Below are positions 21,159-31,000 of a stretch of 64,000 nt of DNA, piece after piece (within the stretch, counting starts at the first letter, position 1; each line of letters starts with the position of its first letter). The notes below the pieces were generated by a model, which saw nothing but the letters and a program-made list of their open reading frames with translations, made no database searches and was not told the DNA's origin. The DNA is taken from the NCBI GenBank assembly GCA_009859145.1, contig VRVR01000039.1, positions 193,909 to 257,908 of the forward strand, given 5' to 3'. Source of the stretch: Andalucia godoyi (Eukaryota > Discoba > Jakobea > Jakobida > Andaluciidae). The position numbers and the translations under genes are program-made.

Positions 21159-22436
21159 ATGATGCAACCGAGTTCTTCGACGCCGTTACCGTTATCCATA
21201 CTATCCGGTTCGCAACCATCAGGGCCACCGTTATCTTCAGGGTCCTTAGTATCTGCATCGGCTGTTGTACCGCCGGTGCATTTTTCGTTCTCCTCGTTTG
21301 TGGCGCACTGTGCGCAATCCTATGCGGTCCATGCGCTGGCGCTACTATCGTTTTGGGTGAGTTGGATGCATCCGACTACCGCGGATGCGCTGGTGCTTGA
21401 TCCCGGCGCACTGTATCTTTCGTCGCAGGGCTGGTGGACGTTTGTGACAAATATCGTGTGTGCACCGGGATTGTCGTCGTCATTATGGAGTGTTTCTTTT
21501 CTGGCGTCCTGCGCTATGCTCTTGGCTTCAAGCGCGGTAGTGAATGGAGTGGTGCGCGGGCTGGGAGAGGGCGTTGTTGGGGCAGTGTCGCGCGTGCGGA
21601 TGCTGGGGTTCCTGGCGCTATGCCATGTGCTTGCATCTGGTGTGACATTTGCCGTTGTTCTGGTTCTGTTTGGCAAGAGGAGGCACATGGTCGTGGGCGG
21701 GATGGCCGGGATGCTCGGGGCGGCGTGTGTAGTTTGGAGAGCGGTGATGGGACCGGATGGCGGCGCGGGATCGGGGATCTTCCTTTTCCAATCTGCGTCT
21801 GCCTCGGCGTTTCTCCCGCGATTTCGGCATCTCCCGCCGCTTTTCCTGGCTGGGCAATTTGCTCATTCCATCGTGTTTGGCGCGCCCTTTGCGTCCACCG
21901 TCTGTCTCTTTCTCGCAGGCGCATCTGTCGCTACCTTTCTTGTTCCCATCCCCACCGTCTCCTCTTCTGCACTCGGATCGTCAGCTTCGTCGGCAACAGC
22001 AGCAGCGGCAACGACCGCTACCGCGGCAACAGCACTCGGGTGGCGAGATCTTGTTGGGCTTTTCATGCTCCCGATTCGGGCTCCCGACGCAATGCCGCAC
22101 ATCCATGCAGCCCATACCCCGCTTGCATCGGCGGCAACGTCGTCACGAACTGCAAAACTGCGCGCATTTCTCACCCGATTTGTCATTCCTTTCCGTCGCA
22201 GCCACAGCCACAGCCAGAGTCAGAGTCAGAGTCAGAGTCAGGGCCAGAGTCAGGGCCAGAACCAGAACCAGAGCCAGGGCCAGTACGCAAACGCCGAGGA
22301 AGAAGAGATGCGAGCAGTGGAAGAGGCCGAGCGACGACGCAGGCTTGCGATTCGTGCCCTCGACCAGCGACTCGCCGATGTTGCTTCCCCGGATGACGAA
22401 TACGAAGACAATGACGATGACTTTGACTATGCTTGA
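21159..22436 (+). CDS. TMEM115: TMEM115-like rhomboid-fold Golgi membrane protein
   Basis: 425 residues. Several hydrophobic segments (about residues 55-75, 105-130, 150-175, 230-260 and around 290) follow a Ser/Pro-rich N-terminus. The cytosolic C-terminus contains EEAERRRRLAIRALDQRLAD followed by an acidic end. This closely resembles the conserved AERRRQLALKALNERL segment of TMEM115, a Golgi rhomboid-like pseudoprotease involved in retrograde Golgi-to-ER traffic. A Ser-Gln/His-Gln low-complexity stretch from CAG/CCAGAG repeats precedes it. I see no rhomboid catalytic GxSG/His pair, as expected for this family. It is convergent with the PLAC8 gene that follows. An alternative would be another DUF1751 rhomboid-like protein. 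Confidence 0.72.
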   Translation: MMQPSSSTPLPLSILSGSQPSGPPLSSGSLVSASAVVPPVHFSFSSFVAHCAQSYAVHALALLSFWVSWMHPTTADALVLDPGALYLSSQGWWTFVTNIVCAPGLSSSLWSVSFLASCAMLLASSAVVNGVVRGLGEGVVGAVSRVRMLGFLALCHVLASGVTFAVVLVLFGKRRHMVVGGMAGMLGAACVVWRAVMGPDGGAGSGIFLFQSASASAFLPRFRHLPPLFLAGQFAHSIVFGAPFASTVCLFLAGASVATFLVPIPTVSSSALGSSASSATAAAATTATAATALGWRDLVGLFMLPIRAPDAMPHIHAAHTPLASAATSSRTAKLRAFLTRFVIPFRRSHSHSQSQSQSQSQGQSQGQNQNQSQGQYANAEEEEMRAVEEAERRRRLAIRALDQRLADVASPDDEYEDNDDDFDYA

Positions 22437-22573
22437 AACGCGAAAACAGACTCTTGAGTAATTATTCATTAAAAGGAAAACAGAAAATAAGAAGAGCAAG
22501 AAAACGAAAACGACGTTGTACTTGTATTGCTGTTGCTGGTCTCCTGGAGGCAGACGAGTGCTTCTGGGGGGCA

Positions 22574-23047
22574 TCAGAACGTCTTGGGAACGGGTGCCGC
22601 GAGCTGTCCGATTGCTTTTCTGTGGGTGATCTCGCGTGCGTTCTGGCAAACAGCGCACGGCAAGCAGCAGCAAGAGACAAGGCAGTCGCCATTATCCGGG
22701 AATCCAAACTGCTGTCTCATTTGCTTGCGTTGCTGGCACTGAACGTACACAGGGATGGCGAAAGTAACCCACCACATCCCGGCTGCCCAAAGCAAGCATC
22801 CAAGGCACCAGTCCATGCCTTCCATGGGACGTTTTTCCAAGGCTGCCTTGGTCTCCATCATCGAGCAGCCAAAGCAGCACCAGCCGTAGCAGCACACTCC
22901 AAAGTCCTCCATGCACGAGCACAGCCCAGACGAGTAGTCCGACATCGGAGCCTGGGCTACCACAGCAGGAGCTCCCATCGCGGGTGCCGAGGCATATGGG
23001 TTCGGTTGCGCTTGCTGCGCGGGCGGGGCGGCATACGGTCCTGACAT
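22574..23047 (-). CDS. PLAC8-family Cys-rich protein, paralogue 1
   Basis: 157 residues, starting at ATG 23047 (MSGPYAAPPAQQAQPNPYAS). An upstream in-frame start is possible but lacks family homology. After a Pro/Gln/Ala-rich leader comes the Cys-rich PLAC8 domain: SSGLCSCMEDFGVCCYGWCC, then CLGCLLWAAGMWW, and the terminal SCCCLPCAVCQNAREITHRK. Hydrophobic stretches between the cysteine clusters suggest membrane association, as in plant PCR/FWL and animal cornifelin proteins. These are linked to metal handling or cell size, and no function can be assigned here. The neighbouring gene on the same strand (23417-23878) is a clear paralogue with the same leader and tail, so the pair arose by tandem duplication. 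Confidence 0.85.
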   Translation of the reverse strand: MSGPYAAPPAQQAQPNPYASAPAMGAPAVVAQAPMSDYSSGLCSCMEDFGVCCYGWCCFGCSMMETKAALEKRPMEGMDWCLGCLLWAAGMWWVTFAIPVYVQCQQRKQMRQQFGFPDNGDCLVSCCCLPCAVCQNAREITHRKAIGQLAAPVPKTF

Positions 23048-23416
23048 TTCCCCTCTGCTCTTCGTACTCGGATCACGGAAGCAAACAAGTAACTCCAACA
23101 AACGAATCAGGAGAGGGAAAAAATGAAATAGAAAAAATGAAATGGAAAAAATTCAAAGACAAAAACATCTATGAGAAGAAGAGCGCTTCAGGTCTTGCCC
23201 TGGTTGTCATGTTGTCATGTTGTCATGTTGTCAGTGTCGGTTTGTCACTTGTCTGCCTCGGTCGTTCGGGGTACGTCCGCAGCCTCCAAAAAACAAAAGC
23301 AAAAACAAACTTCTGTAAAGAATGGGGATTTTTCCTTTTCCTTGCTTCTTTGGTTCCCGATGTTTTGGGTCTGTTTTACAGTCGACAGCAAGAAAGCGAA
23401 ATACAAGGAAGGGAGC

Positions 23417-23878
23417 TTAGAGGGGTTTAGGGATGGGGACTGGGAGCTGTCCGATAGCCTTTCTATGTTTGATCTCGCGTGCGTTTTGGCAGATGGCGCA
23501 TGGCAAGCAGCAACAAGATGGCAGGCAGTCGTTGGCCTGTGGGAAGTTGAACTGCTGTCTCATTTGTTCTCTCTGTTTGCAGACGACGAACACGTGGATA
23601 GGGCACGTAAAGATCCAGCCTGTAGCGGCCCAGAGCAGACATCCAAGGCACCAATCCAAGCCCTCCATCGGTCGCTGTTCCAGCGCAGTTTTGTTCATCA
23701 TCGTCACACATCCGTTGCAGCACCAGCCTGCACAGCACAGCTCAAAGTCCTCGAGACACGAGCACAGTCCAGAAGAGTAGTCCGACAGTGGCGCTACCGT
23801 CGATGCAACAACAGGTGCACTCGCATAAGGGTTCGGCTGCGCTTGGGCAGGAGGCGGAGAAGCATAAGGTCCAGACAT
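23417..23878 (-). CDS. PLAC8-family Cys-rich protein, paralogue 2
   Basis: 153 residues from ATG 23878 (MSGPYASPPPAQAQPNPYAS). It has the same architecture as its neighbour 370 bp away: SSGLCSCLEDFELCCAGWCC, CLGCLLWAATGW and SCCCLPCAICQNAREIKHRK, ending in IGQLPVPIPKPL where the neighbour ends in IGQLAAPVPKTF. The ORF continues upstream through AAAAGG-repeat sequence (about 24000-24060), but that part is compositional noise. The paralogues share the ends most closely and differ in the central hydrophobic stretch (TGWIFTCPIHVF versus MWWVTFAIPVYV). The spacer 23048-23416 contains a triple GTCATGTT run near 23206 and no gene. Confidence 0.85.
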   Translation of the reverse strand: MSGPYASPPPAQAQPNPYASAPVVASTVAPLSDYSSGLCSCLEDFELCCAGWCCNGCVTMMNKTALEQRPMEGLDWCLGCLLWAATGWIFTCPIHVFVVCKQREQMRQQFNFPQANDCLPSCCCLPCAICQNAREIKHRKAIGQLPVPIPKPL

Positions 23879-24447
23879 TTTTTTTTCTTCCTTTTTTTCT
23901 TTTTTGATTTTCTCTTGACGACTATCAGACAATAAAAAATAAAAAATAAAAAATAAATAGATAAATAAATAAATAGATAAATATAATATATATAAAGAAG
24001 AACCCAGACAAAAGGGAAAAGGAAATCGAAAAGGAAAAGGAAAAGGAAAAGGAAAAGGAGGAAAAAGGAAAACCAAAGAAAAGAGAGTCCTTTTGGGGTT
24101 GTTTCAGGACAGGGGAAGCTATGGGGCACGCTGCAGCACGATTCGTTTGGGCTGCGCAAGGATGGATCGCTTTTCTCTCTCTTTTGTGTTGTTCTTTCTG
24201 ATGAGCTGTCGACGATTGGCGATTTGATAAGACGCTGAGAATTGGGCAAACCTCGTGTCTCCTCCATAAGGGTTTTCTTTTGCCTATTTTTTAATTTTGT
24301 TCTGGCTCGTTTCATTTCGTTTCTTGTTTTTGTTGTTCATATGCATATAAATATATATATACTTGGGGGAGGATACCATACAATTGCTTTGGGGGGAGGT
24401 ACCAGGTGCTTGGGAAGAGGGCCAGGACAGGGCGCGAAGGGCGCAGA

Positions 24448-25473
24448 ATGGATGGGATTGACCGCGTGTTCCGGATGGTTCGAGAGGGCACGGCATTGTT
24501 ATGTGATCTTTTGAAGGCAGAGAGGACGAGGGTTGAGGAGGCGTGTGTGCGGCAACGGGAAGAGACTGCGGCGCTGGAAAAGGAGTGTTGCGAGCGGGTC
24601 GCGGAACTGCAATCTCAAATCAGCAAGAAGCGTTCGGAGCATGTTTGCTTGCTGAACACTCGATTGGCAAAGACTCTGCGCTGGGATCCATCTGCATTTC
24701 TTCTCCATGGCTCTTCTGGTGTTTCCTTGGACGGCGCAGACAGCAACTGTGGTCAGAAAGCGGAAGAGGCACAGGAGATTGAAGAGGAAGTGGAGATAGT
24801 GGGGGTAGAGAAGGGAAAGAAGAAGAGATCTGATGGCGCGCAGATAGACTTGTCGAGTTCGCAAACGACGATTGGGACGATCCAGGATGATGAGGATACA
24901 CAGTCATTCCCATCAGGACCAGTGTCACTCTATAACCCCCCACCGCCATCGTCGGAGGCAGTGGTGGCGCTGCGGCTGTCAATGGGTCTTGGGACGCAAA
25001 CGGACTTTTCATACAGTCCGAGCATGTTTGTCGAGAAGCAAGAACCATATGATGATCAGGGTAACAACAACAACAACAACGACGACGACGACGATGATGA
25101 TGATAGACAGCCATTCGCAAAGAACAGGCGACTGGCAGTTGAAAGTGCCAAAGGTACTGAGGATCAGGAGGAAGAGGGAGAGGAGATGATGCAGCACACC
25201 AGAGGGACGACGTTTTTGCGGAAGAGGACGGTTGATGTTGATGCCGGTGCTGAAAGAGAGTCGCTGTGGACAGCAAAGAGGCAGACAGCAAAGAGCAGCT
25301 CGGTATCGCAGGCGAAAATCACATCATTTATGAGCAGTGACACTGTTCTGTCGTCGCCACACACAAACGGGAAGCCCAGTCCCTCAACGACTCCGGGATC
25401 CGCAAATGAGTTTTTCGATACTGACGAAAACCAATGCTTGGTGTTTCTGCAAGCTTCCATGCACCGAAGTTGA
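24448..25473 (+). CDS. Unknown acidic protein with N-terminal coiled coil
   Basis: 341 residues from ATG 24448. Earlier in-frame codons are GTG or CTT, not ATG. Residues about 10-75 form a charged helical, probably coiled-coil, segment (VREGTALLCDLLKAERTRVE). The middle is acidic and low complexity, with an Asn/Asp run from AAC/GAC/GAT repeats at 25060-25105. Two short motifs are visible. VEIVGVE near residue 120 resembles a SUMO-interacting motif. QAKITSFM near residue 290 resembles a degenerate PCNA-interacting (PIP) box. Together these would fit a nuclear DNA-repair or replication accessory protein, but that is inference. No domain family is recognised. Confidence 0.6.
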   Translation: MDGIDRVFRMVREGTALLCDLLKAERTRVEEACVRQREETAALEKECCERVAELQSQISKKRSEHVCLLNTRLAKTLRWDPSAFLLHGSSGVSLDGADSNCGQKAEEAQEIEEEVEIVGVEKGKKKRSDGAQIDLSSSQTTIGTIQDDEDTQSFPSGPVSLYNPPPPSSEAVVALRLSMGLGTQTDFSYSPSMFVEKQEPYDDQGNNNNNNDDDDDDDDRQPFAKNRRLAVESAKGTEDQEEEGEEMMQHTRGTTFLRKRTVDVDAGAERESLWTAKRQTAKSSSVSQAKITSFMSSDTVLSSPHTNGKPSPSTTPGSANEFFDTDENQCLVFLQASMHRS

Positions 25474-25679
25474 GCACTTCTTTTCCCTGGTGTGCCTTCT
25501 GAAAATCCAAAGAATTGTCTGTGCAGTTCTTGCTCGGCTTCGACGGTTTCTCTCCCATGGTGGACGGCTGTGGGTCGGCAAAAAGCGGGCTGTCGAATGC
25601 CAGATCAGACGATGCAACGGTCTCAACAGAAAGGGGTTGTGTGTGTGTGTGTGGGTTGTCTCTTGAGCGGCTGCCGCAG

Positions 25680-25742
25680 CGCCTACATTATACACTGAAC
25701 ATGCATATCTACGAATAGACATGCATATTCAATCTTGCATCC
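25680..25742 (-). ncRNA. Conserved 3' hairpin block, copy A (candidate omegaRNA/fRNA)
   Basis: On the minus strand a 15-bp stem (25697-25730) closes on the tetraloop TTCG. The arms are GAATATGCATGTCTA and TAGATATGCATGTTC, pairing throughout if G-U pairs are allowed. It is followed by the shared tail ending GTAGGCGCT. Its one stem difference from copy D turns a G-C pair into a G-U pair, so pairing is kept. Transcription is not shown. Confidence 0.5.
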
Positions 25743-25954
25743 GATCAATCGGTGAGCAACACGCGGGACATGCAAACACTTTGCTTCCGCCGTTCGCGAT
25801 ACTCGGTCGCCTTATGGAACAACGTTGCTGGAATTGGAAGGTCTTGCAGCGGATTCGACGATGATGTTTTTGAGTACCGTCTGAGAGGTCTCAAACTGGT
25901 GTCACAGGCGGAATTTTGGCCGAGCGCGCGTAAGCATGAATTCCTGTGAAACAA
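25680..25954 (-). mobile_element. Degenerate TnpB/Fanzor-like element end, copy A
   Basis: Read on the minus strand, this region holds broken pieces of the C-terminal half of a TnpB/Fanzor-type RuvC nuclease. One frame gives LFHKATEYRERR, resembling the helix before the zinc ribbon. Another frame gives ANGGSKVFACPAC and then IDR, the zinc-ribbon start and the beginning of the last RuvC motif. Compared with copy D the DNA between ATTGATCG and GGATGCAAG (about 85 bp, with the NGARNI part) is deleted. The 3' block is intact and differs from copy D at only two of 63 positions. The protein frame is broken by shifts. No terminal repeat or target-site duplication was found. Confidence 0.6.
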
Positions 25955-26286
25955 AAAGTGCTAGTGTCGGCCAGTTTGACCGTGCCTGTTTATGTTTACT
26001 CTCGCATGCATGACAATAGCGTGTTTTTGTTCAACGGCATCGATTCGTTTCGGTTCCCCTATATTCTTGCTGCCTCTTTCTTTCTTTCTTTTCTTTTCTT
26101 TTCTTTTCTTTTTTGATTCTACTTTTTTAATGTATTTTAATATTATTTATATTCTGTATTTTTGGTTTGGAAAGTTGGAATCGTTTTTATTCTATTATTC
26201 TATTTCCCCCGCCCTTTTCCAAAAAGCAATCCCAGATCTCTTTTTTAAAAGATAATAATACTAATCAGCGGTTGGAATGGGCAGCC
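25955..26286. other. AT-rich spacer upstream of the TPR-transglutaminase gene
   Basis: It holds a TTTCTTTTC pyrimidine run at about 26080-26120 and an AT-rich stretch that probably belongs to the promoter or 5'UTR of the gene at 26287. The DNA between the 24448-25473 gene and copy A (25474-25679) has a short GT run at 25639-25652. No gene was recognised in either. Confidence 0.5.
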
Positions 26287-27885
26287 ATGGCCAGCTATTG
26301 GGATCGGTTTCACGCCACAGGCAAGTTCTTGTGGTCTGACGTGCCCGGGGATCGCGAAAAAGGAATTCAGGAAATGGAGGAGCTGTGCACATTAGACCCC
26401 AATCAGTATTGGTCGTATTATAATCTTGGACTTGTTTATTTGTGGCGGTGCAAGCCACCCAGAACGGAAGATGCGGAGCGGTGTGTGACCATTGCGTGCA
26501 AGAACGGAAAAGGTCATGCGGACTTTGACGAGAATGCAGATGTGCAGACTGGTATCCGCGATGCGCTGGCCGAATGCAGGAAACGGCGCGAAAACGCAGG
26601 AAATCTGCTGATTTGCGACCCGGACTTCGCAGAGAGGTTCTGGGCACTTGTAAAGCAGGCGAACGAGTTGGCGTGGATGCAGAAAGACTACCGTGAAGCG
26701 TGCGTGCGGTTTGAGACGCTGAACAGCATGTACGCCGGACACTGGATACCGCATTACAATCTCGCTGTTCTTAATCTGTATCACTGCAACCCCCGCAATG
26801 TTCTCAAGTCGTTGGCGGCAGTGGAGAAGTTTTTTGCCTTGCTGCCAACCTTTGGGACGATTGACGACCACGATCGCGTGGTTCGGACTTGTCGAACTGT
26901 TCAGTGCGCATGCTATCTGCTGACCGGAGATGTCGCAAGGGCTGTCGAGCATTGCAGATACGGAGAGCCCTCCGACAGTGCTGGATGGGAGTTTCTGTGT
27001 CGACGCAAACGTCTGACCATCAGGATGAACCTGGATCTGGAAGCGTTGTCGAAAAAGTACGGGTTCGCTGCGGATCAAGTCGTTCGCATCTCCTTGCCGC
27101 TGGAGCACGGCACTGCAGGCATCACGCTGGAAAATTATGCGGTCTCATCAACTGAATTGAACACTCTGTTTTCTGCGAAGAGGGCTCCATCCGGCCATTT
27201 GGAGATTCGAAAGACTGCTTCGGCGACTCGGTTTCCAAAGTCTATCACGCTGACCATGCAAGTCATTGCGGTTCCCGTCAGCTTTCGGAACAAACAGGCA
27301 CTAGTAGACTTCCAAGAAGTGACGGATCGGAACGATCCGCTGTGGAAGTTCGTTGATCCATCCGAGTATGCGGCCCTCAAAGACGATGTCGCGTTTCACC
27401 AACTCGTGCGCGACGTCACAGCCCCGTTCAACACTCTTTCTGAAAAGGTAGAGGCGATTCTGACACACATCCGTTCCAACTACACATGGGATGCACTGCA
27501 AGCGCTGTGCAAGCCAAGCGAAATGTTGAAGCGCGGAAAAGGCGACTGCTTCACGTTCTCCCTGATGGGAATGAGTGCGCTGCGGGTTCTTAACATTCCG
27601 GCTCGATGTGTGTACGGCATTGTTGTACAGGATCCACCATGTGAGCATCCGACTCACTTCATATGCTACGCGTATTCTGTCCCGTTGAAGAGCTGGGTCC
27701 CCATTGAAGTGCAGTCCCCCAACTATGGTATATCCACTGCGTTATTCGCCGTACCGTTTACCTGGTCCAAAAATACGGATGTTCTGTATCGCGATGACGA
27801 CAGTGTTCTGTGCTACGACACTACCATGGAGTTCTTTCCAAATGTTCCTCCGACGTCCTCACGTACCGTGGAATATCTTGACTAA
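26287..27885 (+). CDS. TPR protein with transglutaminase-like (papain-fold) domain
   Basis: 532 residues from ATG 26287 (MASYWDRFHATGKFLWSDVP). An upstream in-frame ATG at 26167 lies in AT-rich leader sequence. The N-terminal 210 residues contain TPR-like helices (LDPNQYWSYYNLGLVYLWRC; WIPHYNLAVLNLYHC). The C-terminal domain has the transglutaminase/papain-like signature: a cysteine in KRGKGDCFTFSLMGMSALRV (near residue 419), then RCVYGIVVQ, a histidine in HPTHFICYAY (near 456) and SWVPIEVQSP. This resembles the transglutaminase-core fold in bacterial and eukaryotic peptidase or amidase proteins. A catalytic Cys-His pair looks present, but I could not fix the third (Asp) residue. Substrate unknown. 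The frame is intact. Confidence 0.72.
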   Translation: MASYWDRFHATGKFLWSDVPGDREKGIQEMEELCTLDPNQYWSYYNLGLVYLWRCKPPRTEDAERCVTIACKNGKGHADFDENADVQTGIRDALAECRKRRENAGNLLICDPDFAERFWALVKQANELAWMQKDYREACVRFETLNSMYAGHWIPHYNLAVLNLYHCNPRNVLKSLAAVEKFFALLPTFGTIDDHDRVVRTCRTVQCACYLLTGDVARAVEHCRYGEPSDSAGWEFLCRRKRLTIRMNLDLEALSKKYGFAADQVVRISLPLEHGTAGITLENYAVSSTELNTLFSAKRAPSGHLEIRKTASATRFPKSITLTMQVIAVPVSFRNKQALVDFQEVTDRNDPLWKFVDPSEYAALKDDVAFHQLVRDVTAPFNTLSEKVEAILTHIRSNYTWDALQALCKPSEMLKRGKGDCFTFSLMGMSALRVLNIPARCVYGIVVQDPPCEHPTHFICYAYSVPLKSWVPIEVQSPNYGISTALFAVPFTWSKNTDVLYRDDDSVLCYDTTMEFFPNVPPTSSRTVEYLD

Positions 27886-28029
27886 GCAGCAAATCTTCTC
27901 CCCTTGTCTTCACGCCCTCTTTCCTTCTTCAATTTCATTTCATTTCATTTCATTTAATTAAAAAAAATAATATATATATATAAGAGATTAGAAAGGCAGC
28001 AAAGAAGAGATTCGTCAGCGGGGGAAAAG

Positions 28030-31000
28030 TCAACTTCGATATCCATCCGAGTAGTCTTGAACCACGTGCATGAATCGAAGTCGCAGCTCTTCGTTGTAGG
28101 TTGCCAAATAATAGATTCGATTCCCATTCTTGAGGGAGAACGGGAATCTCGGCACATCAGGTTCGTCGATGTCCTTGGGAGACATGTAGACATAGCAGCC
28201 TGGTTCGAGGATCACGGTGTTTCGAGGCGTAAACACACCTCCGCTGGTTTCTCGGAAGTTCAGGATTCTGTTGTTGGAAAGATCAAATTCGAATATCCTT
28301 TCCTGCCATGATTTCCCTGTCATTCCCCCGCGTTTCCACACGGGCACTCTCGTGACAGTTGGACCTTCGAGCAAGCTGACCGACGACGGCCAGACCGCAG
28401 GCCCAATGTCTGCTTTAGAAGCGCTGCTGGATTGCGCAAACGGAGCCACAATGCGCTTCAAAATGGCACTGCACAGAGTTTCGAAACCCCACTCTGACGA
28501 AATGCAGTGAATTTCAGAGACATACTGGCACTGGCTTCTCACCGCAAGATCCTTCAAAGTCGCGTAGTTCGCGACGGCGTATTCGGACTGACAAGACAGC
28601 AGCATTCGAGGGCAGCAAAAGTCTCTGAAGGACGCCAAGCCTTCCGCCATCGCTACTTCCACAAACGACTGGACGTCCGCAATGTTCCCCATTCCTTGCA
28701 TGAGCATAATGGCCAACAAGGGTTCGCAGTTTCGAGGGAGGTCCTTGGCAAGAACAAATCTGAACTGCTTCGCACAAGAGTTCTTGTACGGCGACGACTC
28801 CATCGCGTCATGAACGAATGCTGATGCAAATGCAGAATCCATGCACGACACCAGCACATACTGGATATCCGATTTCGCCGGCGGTCGGACACTGCCGCCC
28901 CGCAACGGAATCAAGCTGGATCGCAGTGCGTTGATATTGACAAGAAGTCGGGAACTGCAGACTAGAAACGACGCGGCCGTCGCTTCTGACATTTGTCGAG
29001 CAACTTTCCACGAGGGAGAAGAAAAGGGGACCTGCTCACAGCGACTAAATACGAGGCACGAGGACTTGCCAAAGCGGCTTGTTGCCTTGAAATCGGACAC
29101 AACCCGATTGAAATCTTCGCTCAGTATATTCTCCAAGTCGACTACGTACAGGACAACGTCAAACGTCTTTGGACAGAAGTCGGCAGTGTTGTCCAAACTG
29201 TAGCAGGAAAAGAAGCACAGATGATTCTGATACAGCAGACTCGACGCTGCAAATTTTTCGTTTGCCGTGGATGACCGACCGGTCAGTGCTTGCACAACCG
29301 CTTCCTTTTCCGAGTCTGCACTGCCAAATACTCCAAAAGACTTCATCGTGGAGTCTGTTTGGACTAGCCGGGCATTTGGCAGAACCTTGCCCATCCGAGC
29401 CCCATTTTGACACAACACCAAACCGGGATCCTCGTCCTGTCTCGAATATCTGCAGAGAAGAAACGACACGTTTCCGGAAAAAGAACGAAAGAACGGCGCA
29501 GATGCATTCGCATAGTCATATTGAAACGAAACTCGTTCTATTCGAGCACGGTGATCACCAGGCAACGAAAACGAAAAGAAGCCTCCCGTATTCGATGTGC
29601 GGAAGGTGGCATCTTGGGAAAACAAGTCTGATCCGCAGATCCGCAGAGACTTTTTGATTTCGATCACCTCGTTCAGATCGTAGACACCGGTAGAGAACAG
29701 CAGCACGTCGCCGTCGCCAAATGCGCCAAACCATTCTTGCTGATTTTCGCGTGGGAAGCTTGCCGGATCGACCCGGATGCACCGGCCTCCAAGTTCGTAC
29801 CCGGGGACACACGGAAGGCCGTGCTTGAACCCAGTACTTTGGGATGCAAGCAGTTGCCACACCGGGATGGGTTTCTGGGTAGAAAACTTCAAGACACCAA
29901 AATGGGTCTGGATCTCGCAACCTTTCACGAATGCCAAAAGAAAATGTAAATTGTAGAAGCACTCACCCAGATCGGAGCTTGCATCCAGAAAATCAGAAGC
30001 CGACCTCTCGAATACGTCTTCGGCCTGCAGCAACACAGGCAACTTTCTGAACAGACCACCGAGACTTTCCCAAGACACTTGCAACAACGACTTGGCCGAC
30101 GTCGAGCTTTCGGACAGAACATCGCAGACTGCACGAAGCAACGTTACCGATGCACAACGGTGGATCATAGAATCGGAAATGACATCGAACAGAGGAACGG
30201 ATGGCGTTTGCAGAAACGCAACATCCAACAGCAGATCACCAGAATCCGTAAATTGGACGCGTACCTGAAACTGGCGGTCTCCAAACAAGTAGAAGCACAG
30301 CGTTTCTACAAGGCACTGCAGCGTTTCCAGACCATAGTCCAAACTCAGAGCTGGAGACGGATTTGCAAACGTGGTGCACACGCGAAACAAGTTGCCATCC
30401 AGTGCACACATGACCTTTGGTCCGGTTGCAATCGTGACGGATGCCGCAGTGTTCGGAGCACTCGGGTTCCACACCGACTCGAGCGACATGAAGCATTGCG
30501 GAACATCATGTTTGGTCGACGCTAGGACGGGCACATCCGCGAGAGGCGCGGGTGCCGTTGACTCATGATCCTTTTCCGAGACGTTCCGCACCGATTCATC
30601 GACGGTTGCATGACCGTACACATGCATATCAGCAAGAGTGCTGTGCAGAGTATGTTTCTCGAGAGGTTGGCACGGCTGGAGGTTCGAGCCGAGTGGACTG
30701 GATTTCGCGGGCAAGGGACTCGTTGCACGGGATGCATTCTGCAGCTTGCTAAACACCATAGACAGCTGGGCAACGTCCAGCTCCGTGAGGGTATTCGGCG
30801 GTTCCACTGGCTGCATCTTCTCGTTGATAACGCTACTCCAAGTCGCAGCAATGGACGTCGGATCCACTACGTCAAACACAGCATCCACATCAGTACTGTG
30901 AAAGATGGATCCGACGCAAAACACGGTACCACAGTTGCGCGTCTTCAGAACACACTCAGATTTTGTGGACTGAATGAAAGCAATGGACTCGACGACAACC

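Noticed and set aside
21434-22461. Long alternative-frame ORFs over the TMEM115-like gene
   Set aside because: High-GC shadows. The chosen frame has hydrophobic segments and the conserved AERRRRLAIRAL motif.
23879-24076. N-terminal extension of PLAC8 paralogue 2 with Phe/Pro and Tyr/Ile runs
   Set aside because: It is translated AAAAGG and TAAATA repeat sequence; the paralogue starts at the matching MSGPYA.
25680-25742. Hairpin block considered as a tRNA-derived SINE or snRNA
   Set aside because: No A/B boxes, no cloverleaf and no snRNA Sm or guide motifs. Its constant position after the nuclease relic explains it better.
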